A stretch of DNA of 64,000 nt from Pomphorhynchus laevis (lineage: Eukaryota > Acanthocephala > Palaeacanthocephala > Echinorhynchida > Pomphorhynchidae), in assembly GCA_012934845.2 (NCBI GenBank), contig WNNJ02002386.1, positions 1 to 64,000 of the forward strand. Direction: 5' to 3'. Position numbers and translations under genes: made by a program. The notes beneath the pieces are model-generated. The model searched no databases, was not told the DNA's origin, and saw only the letters and a list, made by a program, of their open reading frames with translations. Shown piece by piece: positions 1 to 24,819 of this stretch; position 1 is the first letter of the stretch; each line of letters opens with the position of its first letter.

Positions 1-11728
<11,728 letters not shown>

Positions 11729-14420
11729 CTAGACAGTAATGACAAAAAAAGATTCTTAAAAGGTTTGTAGACCAATTTTTTGATGATGATCAAGTAGAAT
11801 AGATATAGAATATAGATAGAGTAAACTGAAGAAGGATTTACAGTGGAAGATCTCAGCAGCGTACAGGTGTACTGTGTGAATGTAAACGCAGTTATGATTA
11901 TGTTATCGGTGAGATGGTGTTGATAAAATGGCGTATTGAAGAGCAAAAACACATATTGACGGTGAATTACATGTAAACCAACAATTTTTCATATTGTTGT
12001 TGCACTCTGTATTCGTTAAAATCTGATAAAAAGAATATGCTGAGAAGAGGATTTTGAAGATGTTTTGAAAGACAAAAATGAAATGGCCGGTGAAATAGAA
12101 AAACGAACACTTTATAAATAAAAACAGATTCTTTTTCGTTTACCAGCTGCAATTATTGTCTTAAATAGATGCCTACTTTTTAAATTTTGATTATCACTCT
12201 GACGTAGTTGAAGGAGTCAGCTGTGATGGCTCCGGCGAATACACTTATCTGGAATTGCAGAATCGATTTTCTAAGCATGCAATTTAGACAATTTCGTAGT
12301 AGTGAAATGGATCAATGTGCTGAAGCAATGCTGCTTTTTCAAATCCTCTTGTACTACAAATGGCACAGCGACGACCTGATGTTGATCAAGAACAATGTTC
12401 TGCGAAGTAATGAGTCAATATCTGAAATTAGGGAAATATAAATTAGAGAAACGTACACTGAACGACGTGACGCTGTGAAAGTATTCTCTCTCAGTGGAAC
12501 TTTATTATGAACGTAATTGTGTTTTGTTCCTACTCGACTAATAAAAAGAACGTGATGTGTACCAGAGAGGCATTCAAAAATCACATGATGTATTTGGTTT
12601 GCATCAATGTGTTGAACAGAAGTAACACGACTAGTGACACTCATTCGGCGACAAGCCAGTAGGCATTAATTACGAAATAAATGCAGTTCCAATCTTTAGA
12701 TGTGAACATATAATATCCACATTCGAGATATTATAGAAGTATTCGTTAAATTACTAACGTGTGGTGAATATTTTAAATTACACTTTATAAAAACAATTAT
12801 TCTTAATAGAAAACATTGAGTGGTGAACAAGACTTAGCATCAAGCAAATTATCCCGGTTAAATGTACAATTATCTCCAATTGCTTCTCAAATTGTAAGCT
12901 CATTGAACTTACAACCATTCAAAATAAGCGATAAAACTTAAAAAACCTTAAAACTTAAAAAACCGGTGCTTGTAATTGGATCGTTAAAAAGACTTTTTTA
13001 AATGTTAATAAGCGTGTAATGCTTATATATGAACATTTGTTGAATAGAATTTCTGTCTAATGAAGTCAACATGATAAAATATGTCAGTGAATAAAAGAAA
13101 AATATCTAATAGAGAGAGTGACAAATTATTTGATGAGCGGATAATTAATAACATATGTCCTTCATAGATTGCGAATAAAACTGTTACACGATAAAGCTCA
13201 GTAAACAGATAATTATTACATAAAGAGTCATTAATAATAATTAATTTAAAACATGTATTTCTTGAATACATTACCTTTGTATAATATTAGAAAGGAATAC
13301 AAACAGCAATTGATACCGTTTTATTTTCCTTTCCTCTTTCTCTACATATATAGATTTGATGACATTGTCGAAATGCGAATGACATTTAAAACTTTGCACT
13401 AAGCGAACTTAGTGAAGAAACATTTCTGTTTTGCTGTTGTTCATAAAACGCTTATAATCGTTAAAAATTACAACTACTTTTAATTTAATTAGCAGAGAAA
13501 CGCAGAAGAAAGTCAGTGCTACTACATGAATCGAACAAAGTAATTTCCACTCCTCACCACCTAATCATCATATATATGGAAATGTGTAATCCAAGTAGAA
13601 GATAAAAGAGCTATAAATCCGATAGTGCAGGGTTATCAAGAATTTGCAAAATAATTAGGTTTCAATGGCAGAAATCTGCTTAATACACATTAGATTAGAG
13701 AGGTTTTAACGTTTAAAAATATAATTATAGATTTAAATAATGCAAATATGCATAAATAATTCGTAAATTTATGTGAAAATGACGTAATATATAATGATGC
13801 TATCATTTTATTATATAACCATGCATACTAATATCATAGTTAATGTACTGATTCTATTGTTATAAATAGAATTCAATATAAAGAATTCATGAATTCCTAA
13901 AATTGCGTGCTTCAGACATTACGTAATACACTTATTGTCTATTAAAGCTAGCATGCTAAGCAAACTATCGTAATAATGAACACTGAATAATAAATAAGCA
14001 AAAACAAGAATACTGATCGAAATGCTCATTTAATATAATTACAGATTTTAATTAATTAAACAACAAAGATTTCGGATATATCAAAAGAACATTTTAAATT
14101 ATACATTTATATAATTATACAAATATATAATTATATAATATATAATTATACAAATATATAATTATATAATATATAATTATATACAACGAAGATTATCATA
14201 TGTGAGTTTAAAGCAGTTTTTTACATGATTAAAAAATGATCGTTTCTGATTATTCATTAGATATAGTTTATAATATTAAAACTATATAATTTATAGTTTG
14301 ATCCCTTGATGGAAGTAATGGATGTTCAAGATCTCTTGTACACTCAATGGTTTATTCGAAATAAATAAACAGGAATTAAACTACTTGAATTTGTTTTTAC
14401 AAATCGAAAATAGCTTCGAT
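11729..14420. other. AT-rich stretch upstream of the first SRPK exon seen
   Basis: 12,150-12,650 is slightly less AT-rich and has overlapping open frames on both strands, none recognisable. An SRPK 5' exon could sit here but no convincing one was found. An AT-rich tandem repeat of about 35 bp lies at 14,100-14,190. Confidence 0.45.
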
Positions 14421-14431
14421 CTACGAACCGC

Positions 14432-14780
14432 ATGCTTCATGTCACTTCTAGACGATCACTTTAGACCGAAGTGATGGTGGAGTATTCGCCAACACTCATC
14501 AGTAGAATGAAAAAAAAATATTTTATATTTAACAATGCTTTTAAAAACATTTTAGATTTAAAGCACTTCCATTATGGAATAAAAATATTTATGAAGACTC
14601 TAAACAGAACTAATATCAGTGAAAACAGGTAAAGTTTGTGAAGCAAACAGTCAACAATAACCTCTGACGAATAAAGATGGTCTCCACATCAAATGTTCTG
14701 ATTTTAGAGCGAAAGCATCAGAAGTTTAAACGTTTGGGATATGATTCTTTTACTGTCATACAGGCAACAATGTTTTATTT
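14432..14780. repeat. Diverged outlying pieces of the 380-bp repeat
   Basis: 14,432-14,510 is an inverted copy of the part of the 15.3-16.5 kb repeat reading actgatgagtgttgccgggt. 14,668-14,775 is a direct, more diverged copy of the part around ggatggtccgcacagca. Both are imperfect. Confidence 0.6.
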
Positions 14781-15296
14781 TCTGTCACACAGAAAAGCGA
14801 TTACGAAAGCTTTTAAATCCTTTTATTTTGGATTTATATTATATATCTTAATATACGCAAAATAACATATATTAATATATAGTATATTAATTAATTTTAT
14901 TAATTTTATTAATTACAAAAGTATTTAATATAATATATTAATTAATATTATCTAATAAATATATTATAATAATTAATACAATATTAATACAACAATAATT
15001 TGCATTTATTAGCATACAATCGGTCCGACATGGATCCATAAAAAGATCTTCTACTCGAAATTATGTAAGAATTTTATTTGAGTCTGGTGGATTACAGACA
15101 CAAGAAAGTTATTATAGACTTAAAATATCTTGTCAACAAACTTTCGATCGTTTAAATCCCTTTCAAGGTTCCTTTTAAAATGATTTAAAGGATTTAATCC
15201 TTTACACTTTAAAATGATTTAAACGATAGAAAAGCTTGTTAGTTACTAATATATTATATTATAATATAATATAATTACTATATTTTATCGGGTATT

Positions 15297-16480
15297 TTGA
15301 AAGTCGTGAATCGAAGTCCAGTCTATCAAGCAACACCATTTAGTATAAATGCCGTATTTCGTAAGAAATCCTGGACTGTTGTTTACTCAGCATATCTGTG
15401 CACTACTATTATACATGCCGTATCCATTAAGGATCCAACGAGTGCAACGACAATTCAGCAACAACCTCTGCCTAGTGTTTAAGGATGGTCCGCACAGCAA
15501 TTCGATCTGGTAAGAGCGTAAGCCTCAGTCAATTAAGCAAAGTGTCGGAAACGCCTTTATTCACAATGTCACACAGGCAACCGAAACGACCAGTGAGTAC
15601 TCTATTCTACTGATGAGTGTTGCCGGGTACTCATCATTTCGATGTTGAAGTGGTCATCTAGAAGTGACATGGTGACTGAAAATCGTGAATCAAAGTCCAA
15701 TTTAAAAGAAACACCAATTTCTATAAATACCGTATTTCGTAAGAAATCCTGGACCGTTGTTTACTCAGCACATCTGTGCACTACTATTATACCTACCGTA
15801 TCCATTAAGGGATCCAACGAGTGCAGCGACAATTCAGCAACATCCATTGCCTAATATTTAAGGATGATCCATACAGCAATTTGATCTAGTAAAGAGCGTA
15901 AGCCTCAGACAATTAAGCAAAGTGTCGGAAACGCCTTTATTCACAATGTCACACAGACAACCGAAACGACCAGTGAGTACTTCATTCTACTGATGAGTGT
16001 TGCCGGGTACTCATCATTTCGATGTTGAAGTGGTCATCTAGAAGTGACATGGTGACTGAAAGTCGTGAATCGAAGTCCAGTCTATCAAGCAACACCATTT
16101 AGTAAAAATACCGTATTTCGTAAGAAATCCTGGACTGTTGTCTAATCAGCACATCCGTGCACTACTACTATACATTAAGGCTCCTACGAGTGCAGCGACA
16201 ATTCAGCAACAACGCTGCCTAGTGTTTAAGGATGGTCCGCACAGCAAATCGATCTGATAAACAAAGTAAGCCTCAGTCAATTAAGCAGTGTCGGAAACGC
16301 CTTCATTCACAGTGTCACACATGCAACTCAAGCGACCAGTGGGTACTTCATTTTACTGATGAGTGCTGCCGGGTACTCATCATTTCGATGCTGAAGTGGT
16401 CGTCTAGTAGTGACATGGTGCCTGAAAGTCGTGAATCGAAGTCCAGTCTATCAAGCAACACCATTTTCTATTTACAACAC
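15297..16480 (+). repeat. Tandem repeat, ~380-bp unit, three full and one partial copy
   Basis: Copies begin near 15,299, 15,679, 16,059 and 16,424 at the shared sequence gtgaatcgaagtccagtcta. Other landmarks recur in each unit: cgtaagaaatcctggactgt, ctaagcctcag-type sequence, gtcggaaacgcctt, and tgatgagtgttgccgggtac. Copies are roughly 90% alike. The unit carries short open frames, but these change between copies, so no protein is supported. Unit identity is unknown. Confidence 0.9.
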
Positions 16481-17699
16481 AGTGTATATTTATAATATAT
16501 AGGCGATTATGTTTGCAATTGATTGACCTTTATTCTGTTTAAATAGTACTGACATTAATTTGGGAGATTTTAAATATATCTTGTTGATATCATTGCTACA
16601 TAAAAATTAAGTTAAAAACAATAAAATACAGACCTATATAGCTATACGCACGCAAACTTAAAGACACGCAAACATATACGTTAAATTACGCGAGCACCTA
16701 TGTATGCACGCTGAGTTTAAGGATGATGTGGAAGTGCTTGCTAAGATACCTTGTATTATGATGAAAAATATGTTTGACTAATGTAAATTATCCCAAAGGC
16801 GGTAGGCCACAAGAGATAAAACCATATAATTACTCTAAGTAATATTACAATACAAATACTGATTAGTTCGTATAATCATGAATGGAATTATCCAAAATAG
16901 CATTTAAATTTACCAGCGTTCTAATCATATATAATCATATATTTGCATGGTTACAGGCCACATTTTCGTATTAAAAGTGATCTACATTCTTGGATTACAA
17001 TATCAATCAATTGTAACACAATAAACGTTCAATATATTAAAATATATTGATATATTTAATATATCAATATTATATATTTATATAATATATAATATATTAA
17101 AATATGTCATAAAAATAAGAATCTTTTATAACTGAAAAAGGCACACTTTGATTGATTCTCATTTTGCTTGTTGTGTGCTTACACTGGAGACATCTGCCGC
17201 TGTTGATGAGTATTTGTAAAAATATGTAATTAATATTTTATTAGATAATTAAAATATTTATAAATTTGTGTCTAAAAGCTAAAACTATTTAAATTTAATA
17301 CACTTCATCTATAGCATCGATAGTATGACATAGTAAAATCATCGTTATAAAATTGCAAAAAGGGTTTGTAACTCAATCATTTAATATTGTAATTCAAACT
17401 TTTCCAACTATCTTGGGGAACACAAAAGAACACACACGAATGTACCTCTATAAATTTTTGACTATCGATATGATAGTATAATCTGTCAATTAATAAATTC
17501 GATATAAGAATAATTGCAAATAATATACTTTATTTATGTTAATAATAATTTACTTTATTTATAAACTGATCAAATATACTGAACAAACTTATATCGAGGA
17601 CATTTTTAAGGATTGTTTTAAATTTATGATACTAATAACAAAAACATTATATTCTACGAAATACAGGTAGACTTGATTTCTTGTCTTTCTTTATATTAT

Positions 17700-17856
17700 T
17701 TAATGATGGTTTTATACACATGATATGAAAAAATATTTCTTTATTATTGCAAGCTTTCAACACATAGTGTCTTTCAACACAGAGGACATTGTGTATTGAA
17801 AGCGTGTGATAATAAAGAAATCTGTTTTCATATAATGTCTATAAAATCATCATTAA
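17700..17856. mobile_element. Fold-back / MITE-like element with ~72-bp arms
   Basis: The left arm 17,700-17,771 and right arm 17,785-17,856 are inverted copies of each other with roughly 80% identity. Shared stretches include atttctttattat, gctttcaa and ttaatgatg. The loop is only ~13 nt. There is no coding capacity. Target-site duplications are not obvious. Confidence 0.75.
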
Positions 17857-18827
17857 CTAATATAAAAGATATATAATATATTTTAAGGATTAATTTCCGC
17901 TTTGTTCTTTTATATAAAAATAAGTTCATACAGTTAAAAAGAAATAAATTAAATAAACATTTAAATGCCCATCAATGGGTATTATTAAAAATTTTTAATA
18001 ATTGTGTTTCTACATAGGTATATGTAAGTTGTTGTCAAAAGATTGAATGCTTAACATTTATAAATTATATAAATGAATATTTAAGAATTTTATAAATTAA
18101 TTTTAATTTATTTACCGGAAGGATAACTAATGAATACAGCAAAGTGCAATGAGCTAAGAATAGAGCATTACTCTTCGTATCCTAAGCACATGTTTACACA
18201 GGAAAGTGTATATAATCTGTCATATGTTAATATATTGTCTTCAATTTGTTAAATACATTTACTCTTGGCTGTGAGAAACGAGGTTGAAAAAAGTTTACCT
18301 CATTTTCAGTTAAATGAGTTAAAATTCGTTAACACCTACTCGTCGACAATGGTGGTAATTGTGGACAAAGTTTTTCACTGTAAATTAGAAAAGGTAAAAA
18401 ACGTAAATTTAGATAAATTACAGAGATTGTGAGAGCTGCTATATCGGTTAGACCGGTAGAAAGCTATTACAAGAATCAATGAACACTGTAATATGGTTTC
18501 ACCAAACTTTAAACCATCTTTAAACATACCATCGATTTCAATAATTAGATGTCATTACGAACGAGGTGGTGACACAAGGGAATTGCAAAGGAAGCAAGTG
18601 TGATTAAAATATTATACAGTACGGTTTAAATACACAAAATGATTTCCATATGAACATTGTTTAATGTTATTCGTTGGTACTTTTAAAATTCTTGATAATG
18701 ACGTAGTACTTATCATATTTTATTTCAAATGTTATTATTCACGTTTAAATGTTATTATTTATATGTTATTTCATATGTTATTATTAATTTATTGTCTAAT
18801 GATATGTTCGATGTGCTCTTAAATTGT

Positions 18828-18981
18828 TCAGGGCGTTTTAACATCAAGAGGAATAATAAAATAAAAAATTATTGATCATAAATTTTAGACTATTACAATA
18901 GCCTTTCTAATTGTTATGTTTTAAACATCGAGAGGAATAGTTTTTTATTTTATTATTAATCTCAATGTTAAAACGCCTTGA
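18828..18981. mobile_element. MITE-like element with 41-bp terminal inverted repeats
   Basis: Left TIR 18,828-18,868 and right TIR 18,941-18,981 both read tcaRggcgttttaacat and then a conserved AT stretch ending aataataaaataaaaaa, with about five differences. The 154-bp whole is non-coding. An extra direct partial copy of the TIR (gttttaaacatcgagaggaa) lies inside at about 18,919. Confidence 0.78.
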
Positions 18982-19094
18982 AAATTAATTTATTGTTTCT
19001 TATTATATTTTATTATTTAATGTTATTATATCATGTTATTCGTAAGTACTTTTCAGATTCGTGATAATATTTCGGAGTCGAAATATTGAAGAAA

Positions 19095-19155
19095 TCAGAT
19101 CAGCTAACTACGTCTACGTATTTTGTATTTTTTTATAAATTAAAAATAATGCTAA
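19095..19155 (+). repeat. Dispersed motif copy 2
   Basis: Reads cagctaactacgtctacgta then ttttgtat, followed by aaattaaaaataatgc as in the copy at 6,645. Confidence 0.6.
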
Positions 19156-20954
19156 ATAACTAAATAATAAATAATTATAAATAGTAAATAATTATCATAT
19201 TAGATTTTATATAATTTATATCAAGTTAAAATTTAAAAGTTTCATTTAAAATAAAAGTTAATTTTTATTAATTGACTTATAAATAACAAATTTGAATTGA
19301 ATAAAGAATAATATGAATTGACTAATCAATAATATTAATTGACTTAAAACATTTAATTTTTTATTGAAAATTGCCCTTAACAAAAAATAATAATAAAATT
19401 CCTAATCATTTTGAACTTGCTTTTATTTTAGAATAACATCAATGATAAAGTAGTAACAGTTTTAAGTATTTGAACCTAAATGAAATGAACATAATTATAA
19501 AAAAATTCAATCATTTTAATATCTTGATATTTTACTCTTTTAACTGAAGAATATACAGACTAATTTACTAGATAAATACAATCAGAATAAAGATAATACC
19601 ATATGATCAAAATGAACGAAAGAGATTGATAATATAGCAACCAATACTAATAATAATTATGATTGGAATAATTTGGCGCAAACGGAATAATAAATAATTT
19701 AGCACATGGCTATCACGAAATTGATTATACAGGTATATTCATATTTGTAATCAGGTATAGTATGTGAGCGAGAAAAATATCGTACTTAATGGAATTGAGG
19801 ATTTATTAATTGATAAAACATCTTAACGATCACATCGCCCCGCAGTAGCAACAATGTGCAAGATACAATTGAATGATAAATAGGAACAACATGTTGCTAT
19901 CTTGAAAACTAATTTGTTCATTTAATGCACAAATAAATTAAGAAAAGTTAAATTAATGAGACAAAAAATACTTGAAATATAAAATTTTTATTTTGCTCTC
20001 AAAATTTTTAACTACTACAAATTATGATATATTATACAATGGGTAGTGAAGTTTTAATTATTAAAGAATTATAAATAAAGACGAATGGGAAAACAAGAAA
20101 TCATAAATGCAGAAACAAAAAATATATTAGAATGTTAGTGAGTTTGATATATTCTGCTTATGCATTTATTGAATTACCAAACAGAGCTGATGTTGAATAC
20201 CCAAAGTTATAGCACAAAGTTCCATCTTTGGAAAACAATTAATTAGCCGGTTGTACGATTTAAACGATGTTTCTTACGACGCCTCAAACGTAGATTGTGT
20301 TCACGTAGTCTTTTATTATTACATATCAAATCAGTTTAGATAGTAAAGATATCTTCGAAAAGGATACGGTAAAAGCATACATCAAGAATAAAAATCGTAT
20401 AGCCATCCGCATATCAATCCACATTCATTCGCTGCAAAGCAGCATGAACATTATCAGATTAGGGGCATTATCGATTTGATTTGGCAGCATGTTCCACAAA
20501 TTTAAAGCCCTATGTGACGGCTTAAAAGATTATTCAAACTACCATAATGTAATTTATGCAAAGCTTTTCAATGTTCTTAAAAGGCCAACTTACGGGCCGA
20601 CTTACGGGCACAATATTAAAAGTACGGCCTTACTAAGGTGGTAAATAAATTTTTGAACATTTGCGCATTCAACATAGTAAATAAATTTTTTAGACAATAC
20701 AATCCACATATTGCCTTACTTTGCACATATTCACCATTCAATTTCAATCTAAGTGACCGATGCATTGCTACCCAAAACCTTTCGGTTGTGAAACCAAATA
20801 ATAATAAGATTTTATTAACAAAACAACCGATAACTATCTAATTATCATAAATTAGCAAGAACATAATTAGAGTCAGGAAAACATACGAAACTATTCTCTT
20901 GACTAATTACTTCGAAACCATATTGAGATCAACACATGTTGTAAGTAAAGTATA

Positions 20955-23900
20955 ATGAACAAAACTGTTTGCAAAATGTTAAGTAACATGCTGTCGAAAC
21001 TTTCAAACAATTCTAGAAAATCGCTTTTTCCTGCTAAAGAAGTAAGTAAAGATTTGTCTATTTTGGGTAATTCTCTCGATGAAGGAACTGCCCCCTATAC
21101 CCAAGATGGTGAACTTAATAGTGATCAAGTTATTGAAGCCTCAAGAGAGGCAAAATCTATTTAATATTTTCTTGAGAGACTTCACCAACCAATTTAATAA
21201 GAGAATTATATTCAATACAATCAAATACTATGAAGGCGAAGTTAAAATATCCTTCGCCTCCCCCAACTTGGCCAGATCTTATACCGAATCTTCAACGGCA
21301 GATTATCGGATATAGCTATCATCTTATCAAAACCGATTATTTCATCAGTTAAAATCTATAACATCCCTACATACCTCACGGAAGAAGATGTAGCAGCCCT
21401 AAAGAAAGAATATAACATATCCAACATCCGCTTTATCACCAGCAAGAATAGTCTTCTCATACCGGTAGCATTCTGCAGCTCACCAATGGATATTACTCAA
21501 ATTTTAATGAACACTCCATGTAACCTTTTTTATGGGGTGCAATTTGAAATTTACTCTATTGGAGACATACAGTAATTTACTCTCACTGTAATAACCGCCA
21601 CCAAGAGGGGGCACTAGTTATCAAGTTGTTCCTCGCCTCCAAAATGCGAGGTTTGCGGATCAAGCACGATGCGTGAAACCAAATGCGAGAGTAAACCGTG
21701 CTGCTTGAACTGCGGGTGTGATCACCCCGCATGGTCTAAAAAATTTATCAACTTTAAAAACTACCAAAAGAGGCACAGGCCGGATATACCCAAACACAAC
21801 AGTTTTGCTGGAGCTGTGACAGACGGGAATAAAGAAATTATTCCTGTTGCTGCATAATGAAGTTCATGGATGCGTGATATCAGGAATCATTCGAGCGTCT
21901 TGAAAAGCTAATTAAGTATGTTGTTGGTCAACTTGGGAATTTAATCCAGGCTCCCACAGTTGGGAGGGTGACGACCAACAAAAGAAATTCAGCCAAATCC
22001 AACAAGAGGAATGGTTCATCGTAGTTGTTACTGCTAAAGAAACTGGTTTGCACGAACTCATTATGGCCAGTCCTAACCTAGGGAAATGAAGATAATGCCC
22101 GTGGGCAAATGTCTTCTCTTGTTGGAACGGGAGGTGGAAAGGGCGACCTTTCCGCCTCTGGTTCCGACTAGGCGGAAGACGTCCCAGTCCGGTGAAATCA
22201 ACGCAATGCGAAGTAATAAAGAGCCTTTTTCACTAAATATCCTTCCGTGGAATTAGGGAGGTGTTTCCACTCTTAGCCTTCTATCTGGTAGAAATTCAGA
22301 TGTTATAGTCCTTCAGGAGACGCGGTCTATCCGTCACTCCCAGGATATTACTCGATTTATCCTTAAGCACATCTATAACCACTTTACTTCATACATAACT
22401 CCCTCACTCATCTTCATCTCAAGATCTTTTAACCTTAGTTAAGAGCTCCTTAAGATCTTCCCTCTTACTAAACTATTCATGTTCATCCCTGTCTTGTTTA
22501 GCTATATCACTCTGTAAGAACGGTAAGCGCATTAGCATAGCCAATGTCTATATTCGTCCAGAAGAAATTCACAAGAACCGTGACCTTCTGGATCAAATAT
22601 CGGGGAGCCATTATGACATGTTACTTGGTGAATTCAACGACAGAACTGGTCGTTGGATTAATGCAGCACTCCGCAGAGCCAGGATCGACTATCTTATTCA
22701 TAAACCACCTTCCCCCACCTTTCATTCATCTACAAACAAATTCTCTCATCGACATATTACTACTACATAAGATGTGGTTATTGAAACCCATTTGCACTGA
22801 GCAGTCGCGTCAACAACAGACCACATCTCATGACCTAATTCGCTGGCGGCTAGAGGAAGATACGTTGCTTAGAAGGAGGTTTCACTTTGATCCCGTCACT
22901 GTGGCCTTCTTTCAGGAAGCTATCAAACTCTTCCCTAGAATTAGAATCGAGAGTTTGACCGAATTTATTTCCTACCTCTCATCACAAGCTACCGCATTTC
23001 TTTTTCGACTACCTATAAAGGTCGAATATACAATCCCACTCTAACAAAACTCAAGGTGTTAGCTAAAATGTTACACCTTCCCAATCTCTCTGTTTCCGCC
23101 AGACATGTCTTTTCGAATGAATACAGGAGCTCTAGATATAGATTCTAGCTGAGTAGGAACAAGGCGAGCATTGCTCACCTTAACCCTTCTCAGTCTTCCT
23201 TTTGGAGGGTATTCAATAAGTAGAAGTTTGTCTTCTGGAAGGATATAGCCTTGGTTTGGATTGGTAGAATAGGCCTTGACAAAGTTTTCAAAAGGAGTCA
23301 CTATCTCTCAAAATTATGGAGCCACTCAATCTCCCCCATCCAATCCCACTATGGGGTGACTTCAAGAGTAGGGATCTATCTGTTCAAGATATCCTAAACT
23401 CTTGGGGGCAACTTTCGGGTACATCCCAACCCAACGCGCCACTCTCCACTCCGGTCTGTCAGCTTGCGACTGACGTCAGAGAAAGAAGGTCGCAACCACA
23501 ATATTATTAACCTTCCTGTCAGATGTTGCTGACATCAACATCAGCCATCGAGTTTTTTTACCTAAAAAGAGATTGATCACTTGTCCTAAAGATTTGCTGT
23601 CCATCTCGATTCAAAACCTTCTCATCTCCATTTACGAAAAATCACTTGCGCGTAGAATCCGCGATCATTTATGCAGCCGTAATTTGATCCCACCGAGTTT
23701 CACGGGTTTGTCAAAGGGCGCTGGGTTCATTCAGCGATTAGTGAAGTGCATCAGTTTTGCTAGGATAACAGTCATCAGCTTGCTGTGGCTGTTTCTCTAG
23801 ATTTTTCAGCCGCATTTAACCTGATTTCTATTCCCTTCATTATCTTATCTCTCAGGTCCTTAGGGTTGCCTGCGAGAATTATTAACAGGGTTGATGTTTT

Positions 23901-24740
23901 GCTGTACACCAAGCGGTTCTATTATGAAGACGCCCCTGATGCACGTCAGTTCTACCCTGTTACAAGTGTGCCTCAAGGCTCTCCACTTTCTCCTATCTTG
24001 TACCTTGCTGCCTCCATTGTTCTATTCAAGGCATTTAAACGTGATCATATTGTTGGATACGCTGATGATACCACATCCCTGTTCTCTGGACGCATGTGCA
24101 AAGACGTAGTCTCGGACATCAGCAATTTCTTTTTAAGATTAAAAGATCACTTACCCTCATCCAATCTTATTTTAAACTCCAACAAATCGCAGGTGGTTGC
24201 TTTTTATGGCACCCCTGCCACCAAAAAGAAGCTTAAGAGACTAGCACTATCTGCACTCTCCTTCATTTTGCAGCTTCATTCACTCCCTATCTTCACGAGT
24301 CGAGTAAAATATTTGTGGTTTACCGTTACTGTGTATTGGTCGATGAAAGCTGACCTGGATATACTTAAACGTATCCTGAAGAAGGCTAAGTGGGCTCTGA
24401 AATGGGGCCAGCATCTGTTATTGAATGGGAAAATTTAAGTGCGCCTCTGGGGTACTTGGACTATTTCGGGATTAGTCTACTTTTCAAGAGGACGTCCCCC
24501 AGAGTAAAGACTAAGGTTTCTCAAGCTCCTCATCTCGAGATTACCGACCATAGTCCGTCTCGACTGGATTCTTAACGGGAGCGTGAAAGACCCCGAATGG
24601 TTCAGTCGGAATGAGGCGCGCTGGTGCGGCCAGATGGCTCAGATCCATCTGGACTTAAGGCCGTAATCATAAGAAGGAAGATAAAGGAAAGGCTACGACT
24701 GGAATTGAAAATTGATTTAATTTTTATTTTCTGCATGTGT
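20955..24740 (+). mobile_element. LINE family A, near full-length but decayed copy
   Basis: Non-LTR retrotransposon that copies itself by target-primed reverse transcription. ORF1 region: 20,955-21,315 (LFNIFLRDF, RIIFN), with cysteine knuckles near 21,640-21,780 (CCLNCGCDHPAWS). Endonuclease region from 22,250 (DVIVLQETRS) through the frame 22,544-23,044. RT at 23,785-24,438 with DFSAAFNLIS, VPQGSPLSPILY and the active-site GYADDTTS. The 3' UTR runs to about 24,740. Several frameshifts and stops break all frames. ORF1 knuckles plus APE endonuclease plus RT point to the I/Jockey group. It lies tail-to-tail with the copy at 24,820-25,465. Confidence 0.85.
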
Positions 24741-24819
24741 TGATTTCTAAATTTTTTATCAGTTATATTGTTATTTAACAAAACCTCTATAAAACAACGA
24801 TATAGGTTGAGTCGTCTTC

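Larger units (their letters stand above)
16500..20940. other. Gene-poor AT-rich stretch
   Basis: No gene seen. Holds the two fold-back elements listed separately (17,700 and 18,828), the dispersed motif at 19,095 and a possible transposon scrap at 20,440-20,860 (mildly higher GC around cttacgggccgacttacggg). The rest is low-complexity. Confidence 0.6.

Noticed and set aside
12208-12644. Frames on both strands as a small gene or SRPK 5' exon
   Set aside because: No family motif and no splice site in the required phase was found; left as unassigned.
14100-14190. AT-rich repeats as a CRISPR array
   Set aside because: Units are simple AT sequence, directly abutting without distinct spacers, in an animal genome.
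15297-15482. Short frames in the 380-bp repeat as proteins
   Set aside because: The frames differ between copies of the unit, so they are not conserved as coding sequence.
22544-23044. 166-codon frame as a host gene
   Set aside because: It is a shifted reading of the endonuclease-to-RT part of the family A LINE; the same stretch aligns with the copies at 33 kb and 45 kb.
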